A stretch of 64,000 nucleotides of DNA. Origin: Strigamia acuminata (taxonomy: Eukaryota > Arthropoda > Chilopoda > Geophilomorpha > Linotaeniidae). The stretch lies in NCBI GenBank assembly GCA_949358305.1, contig OX442319.1, positions 3,348,001 through 3,412,000 of the forward strand. The letters are read 5' to 3'. Below, in pieces: positions 57,349 through 64,000 of this stretch. Numbering within the stretch: the first letter of the stretch is position 1; the number at the start of each line of letters is the position of its first letter. A model generated the notes under the pieces. It was not told the DNA's origin, did not search any database, and was given only the letters and a program-made list of their open reading frames with translations. The translations under genes and the position numbers were made by a program.

Positions 57349-57926
57349 ATGAACCAAACTATGGCATCGGCAGTGCTCAAAGTCGTACACTTTACGAAGC
57401 GAACGACTTATTTGTGTCGATATTTAAGTGGATTCGGTGGAAAAGAGGACTGGGTCCCCGAAGAGAAAAAAACTCACACGGGGCAGGTAAATAAATCCAC
57501 ATTTTCCTTAAATCTAAACAAAATGAGAATTTCATTAATTTATCACAGGAATGGGAAAAAGACGACTATCGTTTAGCTCGATTTATTGATCGACCAAAAC
57601 AGGTGATGAAATAATTCATTCGTGGCTCATCTTTGAATCCGAATTGAGTTGTGTCGTTGCAATTCAGGTTAACGAACGTTTCGCCATCGATTTGATCAAC
57701 GAAATCCCACCGAAAAAAGTCGCAGCGAGAGAAGTCTGGTGCGACGGTGGCGGTGGCGCATTAGGCCATCCAAAAGTCTACATAAATTTGGTTGAAAAAA
57801 ATATATATTTTTAAAATTTAATCGTAATAAGAGCGAAATATACAAGATTTAAATGATACGCAGGATCCAGAAGGACCCCAGCCGTGCGGTTACTGCGGAT
57901 TGCGATTTATCCAAGAAAAGCGCTAA
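57349..57926 (+). CDS. NDUFS6: NADH dehydrogenase (complex I) iron-sulfur protein 6
   Basis: Four exons, all joined in phase 0: 57349-57486, 57549-57602, 57668-57790 and 57864-57926, giving 125 residues. The N-terminus is basic and hydrophobic, fitting a mitochondrial presequence; an in-frame ATG four codons later could also start it. The mature part has HTGQ|EWEKDDYRLARF, then VWCDGGGGALGHPKVYINL and a final CGYCGLRFIQEKR. The conserved Cys/His residues (C of VWCDGG, H of LGHPK, CGYC) match the zinc site of the complex I 13-kDa subunit on the matrix side. Introns are 61-73 bp with standard GT-AG ends; intron 3 has a weak GTTGAA donor. A polyadenylation signal AATAAA follows near 57952. Confidence 0.92.
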
Positions 57927-58081
57927 TTGTGCAAAAATGACTAATCCGAGAAATAAAATCGAATTAACGGTACACGAACATTTTCACAAATTAATCAACA
58001 AGTTTTATTTGTCTTAGTTGTTAGTCTGTAGTAAAAGGTTGTTTACATCCTCGTGTTGTTTTCCATTAAATACATTAAATA

Positions 58082-58833
58082 CAGTCAAAACTCTTTACAA
58101 CGAACCGCAAGAGACCGGAAAAATAACAAGAATTCGTTATAACGAGAATTCGTTATATCAAAATGTTGTAACATGGTGTTCTATGGTCAGCCAACCAAAC
58201 CAGCCATTTTTAGGTATTCATACGAGAGGTCCCGGGTTCAAATCCCGGACAGGCCCCCAATTGTGAGTGGCGGTCGGTCCCCTCACGGCCAGGGAAGGAC
58301 CATGGGGCGTTTGGACACCATTCACGATTAAGTACAACACAGAGAACACACAGTTTGGATTGAATATCTTTATTGTGGTTGTCTAGGGGTTGTGCGTTCA
58401 CCGTGTTATCGCTTAGGTCATCGCCTAGGTCGCTGGGTTGCCTTGCAGCAACCCAGCCCAGTCCAACCGCTGACCACATGGGCAGCGTGGTCAGATTGCA
58501 TTTGCCTTGCCGTGCCTTGCAGCACAGCAAAGTCATGTCGGACTTGACAGCGATCACGCCTCTCGTTGCGACCCAAGTCGCCATCGCCTCCTTCTCGCTA
58601 GAGCTGTCACAACCAGTCAGCATGGGACTGGAGATCGAACTGTCTCCAAGATGGCGGTCAAGCCACGAGGATACCTTGTGTAATCCTCTGTCTTGATTGG
58701 CTGCAATCAGGTCGCAGCTCCGACGATACGTCGTAGGAGCTGCTGAGGATCCTCTTATTGATGTTGCCAGTGCCGACATTCGTTTTTATCGATAATACGT
58801 TATATTGCGATTCGTTATAAAGAGTTTCGACTG
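58082..58833. mobile_element. Tigger/pogo-like TIR element hosting an LTR insertion
   Basis: The left end CAGTCAAAACTCTTTACAAC and the complement of the right end CAGTCGAAACTCTTTATAAC are close inverted repeats. TA precedes the left end; TG follows the right. Most of the interior is the separate LTR-like unit at 58262-58778. No transposase frame remains. Confidence 0.6.
58262..58778 (-). repeat. LTR with adjoining tRNA-Pro-derived primer region
   Basis: On the minus strand it starts TGTCGGCACT, contains an AATAAA near its last quarter, and ends CACTCACA. After ATT it continues TGGGGGCCTGTCCGGGAT, a typical tRNA-Pro primer-binding site, but complementarity to tRNA-Pro extends to about 38 nt (58221-58259). 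A long minus-strand frame over this unit has no recognisable domain. Confidence 0.6.
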
Positions 58834-58920
58834 TGCACAGAAATGCGAACAGATACGCGGACGAACAATCAACATCAATAATATAAATTACCATTACTAG
58901 AAATTATTTTAAAAAAATTA

Positions 58921-58988
58921 TTATTTCTGATTCTCAACTACTCCCTCTTGCCCAATCGATTGTGTTTCTACAGTCGGTTCAATTGTCT

Positions 58989-59022
<34 letters not shown>

Positions 59023-60912
59023 ACTTTCGTGCTCTGATTTAGGTTCGGTTTCAATCTCAGTTTCACTATCAGGAGCATGTTCCGCTTCAGATAAGTCGTC
59101 AGGAGGCGGCGGTGCCGAAGGTGCGAGTCGAGGGTCCGGCGGCGTTAATTCTCTGCTTTTAATCTCTTCGTCGATGTGTCCACTGTCAAGAGGACCACCA
59201 GTGTGTAGGTTTGGTTTACTTTCTTTCTTCGGCTCTCCATGATCGTCCCAATCGTGGACCTTGAATTGTTTGGGTGATTTGACGGGCGATTTAAAAGGTG
59301 TTTTAATCGACGATCCTTCCGGCTGCGACCTCTGCGGCGTCAAAGGTGCAACTCGCTTCGACTTGAGGAAAGATGGCGCGCGGATCCAAACTTCCAGCGC
59401 CGCCAACGCCACGGTCGAAGCGGCCAACATTGGACATAAGATGTATAATTTGTGCGGCAAGCAGAGGAGTTCGGACCAAGCGAAGCCTAAAAACTGTCCA
59501 ACGGTCCACCAGAAGTTGAAATTAATAAAAAACGAGCTCAGTTGTCTTCGGCCCATCAACCCATACAAACCTAAACAAATTTAAAATTATAGAAACAAAT
59601 TTAAAATGCATTTTTTCTCGTTACTAACCGGTCAAATGTATGTGCCAAATGCTGTGTGCAATCCCCCACAAAATGGCCAGCACAAAAGATACTCCAATTG
59701 TGCCGCTAGATGGCGTCCAAATAAAGAGAGGCAAAATGCAAAGAAAAATAAAGATGGTGGACACACCCAAGATCCATAATCGACAGAAAGCGTGGTAGAT
59801 AAAGACTAAAACGAGACTTGTAGCTGAAGCGGTCAAAGCGAAGGTGAAAAGCAAATATCCCCGGATGTGATATCCAGCAAAGCACAGAACGAAAGCCTAA
59901 AAAGATTCATAAAAGAGATATAGCAACGGCTTGACTCGTCATTTATTATAATAACCTTTGAGAAATCGTATATGAGAAAGTATTCGACCGTTCCGTAGCA
60001 AAAGGCGGCAAAATTCAACAGAAATATGGCCGGGTTGTCACGAAGAACACGAAAAGTGTCGCCTAAACTGTTCAAAAAATGCCGAAATAGGCTTACTTCT
60101 TCGCTATCTGGGTCCGAGGTTGTTGCCACTTGACCGGTGATTAAATTGCGCACCGCGCACAATATCACGACGAAACCTGCGAATGCAAAAGCCACGTACA
60201 ATCCGCCCAAAACGTACGCGCGGTCCGGGCCCTGCGTCACATACAGCGGCACCTTGCACCGTTTAGTCACGTTGGGCGATGTGGCGCAGTCCTCTTCCGC
60301 AAACAGTTCCTCATTGCAATAGCCCGAGCCGCACAGCGACAACTGGTGGTCGTTTATGTATTCCGGTTGCTTCGGACTCAGGACGATCGAGTTGAGAATA
60401 GCGGGGATGCTGAAGAAGAAGTAAACGATGCTGTAGAACACGGCGAAGAATTTCGAAGTCGAAGCCTCGGCAGCGGTTTCGTTATTTGAAAACTTGGAAT
60501 AACCAATCGATAAGCTAGTTATGTATACGGGTACTGACGTCCACAATAACGCGCTGGTTAGTCCTGCCGCTATCGAGGTCGGGATGAGCGTGGAGTAGCG
60601 CGGATCCAACGACGCGAGCAGATAGACGAGGTGGACTCCGTAAGCGATGACTAATGTTCCTTTGTTACCGACTTTGTCGAGGGAGATTGTGGTGAGGAGA
60701 GCGCCGGAGAAGAGGCGGGAGATGAGGAATAATCCGCGGACGACTAGCGGCAGACTTTTGTCGGGATTAAGCGCGAGATGGATGTCTTCGGAGTTGCCCA
60801 TGCCGGCGTAGAGAAAGCCAAAGCCGATCGACAGGATGATCAAGTCTCGTTTGATGGCTGATATGTGGAAATGAAGTTTGAAATTGTTTACGGTTTCGGT
60901 TTCTTCGTCCAT
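58921..60912 (-). CDS. UNC-93-like major-facilitator membrane protein
   Basis: Three exons: 60912-59956, 59896-59629 and 59570-58921, total 624 residues, phases 0 and 1. The first exon encodes the N-terminal half of a multi-helix transporter. It has the family block RYSTLIPTSIAAGLTSALLW (about residues 103-122), matching the YTLIPTSxxxGLxxAxLW pattern of UNC-93 proteins, and a Cys-rich extracellular loop. Exon 2 and the start of exon 3 supply further helices. The C-terminal tail (about residues 480-624) is cytosolic, Pro/Ser/Glu-rich, with a run of EP dipeptides encoded by a GGTTCT repeat near 58999-59030. UNC-93 proteins regulate two-pore K channels in worms and TLR trafficking in vertebrates; the role here is unknown. 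Confidence 0.85.
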
Positions 60913-61049
60913 TTTTTGGTTTTGGGATTTTTTCGTCGATGGGTGAAAACATCGTTGGATTTTTTTTTTCGATTAATCACGTCGCCACCTGGAATTTGAT
61001 TTAGTAAATCGGTATTAATAAATGGATAAAGTGAATTTTCGTTTGGGTC

Positions 61050-61640
61050 AAGGGGCCCCGAAATGATCAAAATAAAAAATTCATTCTTGGGGCCCCAGAA
61101 TCCCAGATTGATCAAAATAAAAATTCATTCTCGGGGCCCCAGAATCCCAGATTGATCAAAATAAAAATTCATTCTCGGGGCCCCAGATTGATCAAAATAA
61201 AAATTTATTCTCGGGGCCCCAGATTGATCAAAATAAAAATTCATTCTCGGGGCCCCAGATTGATCAAAATAAAAATTCATTCTCGGGGCCCCAGAATCCC
61301 AGATTGATCAAAATATAAATTCATTCTCGGGGCCCCAGATTGATCAAAATAAAAATTCATTCTCGGGGCCCCAGAATCCCAGATTGATCAAAATAAAAAT
61401 TCATTCTCGGGGCCCTAGATTGATCCAAATAAAAATTAATTCTCGGGCCCCAGATTGATCAAAATAAAAATTCATTTTCGGGGCCCCAGATTGATCAAAA
61501 TAAAAATTCATTCTCGGGGCCCCAGATTGATCAAAATAAAAATTCATTTTACAGGGACCCAGATTGATCAAAATAAAAATTCATTTTACAGGGACCCAGA
61601 TTGATCAAAATAAAAATTCATTCTCGGGGCCCCAAAAAAA
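61050..61640. repeat. Minisatellite, 36-bp and 46-bp units
   Basis: About 15 copies built on CAGATTGATCAAAATAAAAA then TTCATTCTCGGGGCCC. Some units contain an extra CAGAATCC block (10 bp). Degenerate GGGGCCC-containing relatives continue to about 61890. Confidence 0.9.
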
Positions 61641-61899
61641 TTTTAATCGAGTTTAAAAAAATTCATTATAGGGACCCCGAAATAAAATAATCAAGATAAA
61701 AAAATACATTGTAAGGGCCCCAAATAAAATAAAATTGTTCCTCCACAGTGGATATGGGCCCCATGGAGCAGTGTTGGGGCCCAAATATCGAAAGAAAAAA
61801 TAAAATTTCAAAGAAATATATTTAATGGGGTCCGAGAAGGGTGTGGGAAAGGTCATTCAACTATAAATGCTCCTTTGGGCCCCACCCGCCACTCGATTT

Positions 61900-62423
61900 A
61901 AGTGAATCAATTATTCGAGCCAATATCCCAAACGGTTTTTGATTACTTCGTGATTGCGTGATATGTTGTGAGTGACATTTTTAGCGTACCTTTGTTTGTG
62001 TTGTAGATCTCGTTGATTCAGATTCGAATGAGAATATTCATTCACACACTCATATTTGGTCCGGTTTTTAACAGTAATAAATTCGTTGTTTTCCAGACTA
62101 TAATTCACGGTTGTTTGTTTTCTCTGCCAGTCGCGGTTGCTGGTAGCAATGTCGATGCGTCGACGTCATTAAACAAACTATTTTTAACTAAATTGTTCCG
62201 TTATTAAATCGCGTCATATCTTATTTATTTATTTTCTCAAATAAATTAACAGATTAAATATTTGTCTCGATTTAGACAGACCTTTAAAACCGATTCAATT
62301 TACGTCAAGATTTTTGTGTTTTTAAAATTTAAAATTTAAATTTTTTAAATTTAAATCTTTTAAAATTTTGTGTTTTTAAAATAATAATGTTAGTAATAAT
62401 AAATATATTTGCAAAAAATATTT
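61900..62423. other. Intergenic DNA
   Basis: AT-rich sequence between the minisatellite and the tRNA gene. No coding or structural feature was recognised. Confidence 0.4.
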
Positions 62424-62494
62424 TCCCATGCCGGGAATCGAACCCGGGCCTCCTGGGTGAAAGCCAGGTATCCTAGCCACTAGACCACATGGGA
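62424..62494 (-). tRNA. tRNA-Glu (TTC)
   Basis: Minus strand. Acceptor stem TCCCATG pairs with CATGGGA. The D arm has GGTCTAGTGGCTAGGAT, an A-box fit. The anticodon stem is CCTGG/CCAGG with loop CTTTCAC, giving anticodon TTC. The T arm CCGGG-TTCGATT-CCCGG is perfect. A run of T follows downstream (minus strand, near 62416-62411), serving as Pol III terminator. No intron. Confidence 0.95.
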
Positions 62495-63436
62495 AGCTGT
62501 CAATTATGTTTGCTTTGTGCACCAAAAACTGTGCTGACCAGAATAGAATAGAACACCACCAGTGTGGAAACTCACTAACACCGGAATCAGCGATAAACGA
62601 GAGAGAAAAACATTAAATTCTATCAAAAGTCAATCTTAATCCAGTTCCTCGGTTATGCATCGATGAAATTCTTCATAAATACGATTGAAAACGAATGGAA
62701 AGTGTGAAAAATGCATGAATCCGAGAGGAAACCAAGACGAAAACGACGCGCGAAATGGATGACTGTTGGAAAAGCATCACTATTGGTTGGAATCAAGGTG
62801 AAGTGACGTCATGTGTAAACTCTGACATTGCCTCGGCCATTGCATTATGGCTCCTCAGATAGTTAATAACAGTAGTTCCCACCAGACGACACTGCAAATC
62901 ATTGTCAGGGAATTTTAAAAAATGACATCATTTGTCTACACTTTTTTGTTATATTATTTTAAAAATCTTCAAAAATGATGCAAATCGTATGGAATCGTGT
63001 ATTAACTGAAAAAACTGTTAAAATAGAGTGTAATCGTAAGGAATTGTGTTTAAACAGTAAAAAAGACTATTAAAATCGTGTAAAATCGAAAAAAAAATCG
63101 AAAAAATATAAGTTCTTCGATATTTCGATGTTACGACTATAAAATTAATAAAAGAAAAATTAAATAAATAAAAAAATCAAACTCTTTGAATTTGAATTTG
63201 AGCGATTCAATGTGTGCACCACACGATCGATTGTTTTCGCCTGGCTCCAAGCCGCAAAATCAAAGTCCCTTGCATGGAGAGAGTCGTGATCTCGCCGGCC
63301 GACGCACACCAGGCTTTGCTCTCCCTTTACACGTATTACTCCGCGTGGTTGCGACCGACCCGAGCTGATCCTGCATTTAACACCGCCCTTCGTCTATCAG
63401 ATAATTTTCAACACCTCAGTTTAAATTGCTGACGAA
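62495..63436. other. Upstream region of Rab GDI
   Basis: About 0.9 kb between the tRNA and the first Rab GDI codon; it should contain the promoter and 5' UTR. No TATA box or other defined site was recognised. Short open frames near 63186-63430 probably fall in the 5' UTR. Confidence 0.4.
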
Positions 63437-64000
63437 ATGGACGAGGAATATGACGCTATTGTTCTTGGAACTGGCTTAAAGGTAACATGATTACATTTTG
63501 TAAGTATATTATAACCAAAACTCGGCCATCAAATAATGCCGGTATTTGTCAACTATCGTCGCCATTTTGAAAAGTGTTTGAAAGGTAAAAAAGGAGCAAA
63601 AATGGGTGCCAAACCGATCTTTTACATCAAATTCGTCAAATAATAACCCCCACTCGTTAATTTAAAACACACAAACTAAACGATGGCACGAAAATGAAAT
63701 TTTACTTCGAACCGTATGGACGTTATCTGTTAGAAATCATTTTTTTTTTCTCTTAATAAAATGCTCACTTCCTAGTCGTTGTATTTCCATTTTGATTATT
63801 ACTCATCAAAAAATATCAATTTCTCTTTTTTTTCCTTCCAAAACGTAAATATTAATTTTTTAAATCTAATTTTTTTTTTAGGAATGCATCTTGAGTGGAA
63901 TGTTATCAGTGAGTGGTAAAAAGGTGCTCCATATTGACCGAAACAAGTACTATGGAGGTGAAAGTGCATCCATCACACCTTTGGAAGAGGTATAATAAAT
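63437..64000 (+). CDS. Gdi: Rab GDP-dissociation inhibitor, first two exons (runs off the window)
   Basis: Exon 1 is 63437-63481 ([15 protein letters not shown]) and exon 2 is 63882-63989, joined in phase 0 across a 400-bp intron with GTAACA and TTTTAG boundaries. Together they encode 51 residues with the N-terminal signature of Rab GDI: the FAD-fold-like [30 protein letters not shown] and ITPLEE. GDI extracts prenylated, GDP-bound Rab proteins from membranes and returns them to donor compartments. The next donor GTATAA begins at 63990; the remainder lies beyond the window. Confidence 0.95.

Noticed and set aside
58210-58779. 189-codon minus-strand frame ending CPGFEPGTSR
   Set aside because: It runs through an LTR and a tRNA-Pro-complementary region; that end motif is simply the translated T arm.

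Overview
The window is eukaryotic nuclear DNA from an animal, most likely an arthropod. The evidence is spliced genes with GT-AG introns, a Rab GDI start, an NDUFS6 gene, a DEG/ENaC-type channel fragment, an UNC-93-like transporter, a nuclear tRNA-Glu, and dense Ty3/gypsy, Ty1/copia and miniature DNA elements in AT-rich sequence. No species can be named from the sequence alone. Host genes occupy only a small part; most of the rest is mobile or tandem-repeat DNA. LAYOUT. 1-9.3 kb: three tandem minus-strand genes of an EXOG-like (DNA/RNA non-specific endonuclease) family, plus a broken fourth copy. All three intact copies lack the catalytic histidine motif. A 20-bp minisatellite, a copia fragment, a solo LTR, an intronless LRR gene and a Mutator-like miniature element lie among them. 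9.3-18.1 kb: a defective Ty3/gypsy element with a 1.58-kb 5' LTR, a tRNA-Gln-type primer site, a deleted reverse transcriptase core and no 3' LTR. 18.1-31.2 kb: a small MITE, a 0.9-kb foldback element, and a young gypsy element whose pol is split by a younger intact copia element; both insertions have exact 5-bp target duplications and LTR pairs that read identical. 31.3-33.3 kb: a TIR element running into an 11-bp satellite. 33.3-41.2 kb: gene-poor DNA with one orphan cadherin-like exon, a DEG/ENaC tail-plus-head exon and MITEs. 41.2-45.9 kb: a decayed copia element. 45.9-53.7 kb: a pure 8-bp satellite followed by about 6.5 kb of 11-bp satellite that changes orientation near 48.83 kb and has mirrored arms. 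53.7-56.5 kb: an LTR plus a gag gene interrupted by a hAT-like MITE. 56.5-64 kb: the most gene-like part, with NDUFS6 (+), a composite Tigger-like/LTR insertion carrying a tRNA-Pro fragment, an UNC-93-like transporter (-), a minisatellite, tRNA-Glu (-) and the first two exons of Rab GDI (+). HOW THE PARTS FIT. There are no operons. The genes are independent housekeeping or lineage-specific genes separated by transposon islands. The most distinctive biology is the expanded, apparently catalytically dead EXOG-like family and the in-frame junction between two DEG/ENaC units at a single TGA. The most distinctive genome structure is the nested insertions with visible target duplications and empty sites, and the inverted, higher-order 11-bp satellite. 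Exon boundaries were inferred by eye from splice consensus, reading phase and comparison between paralogues.
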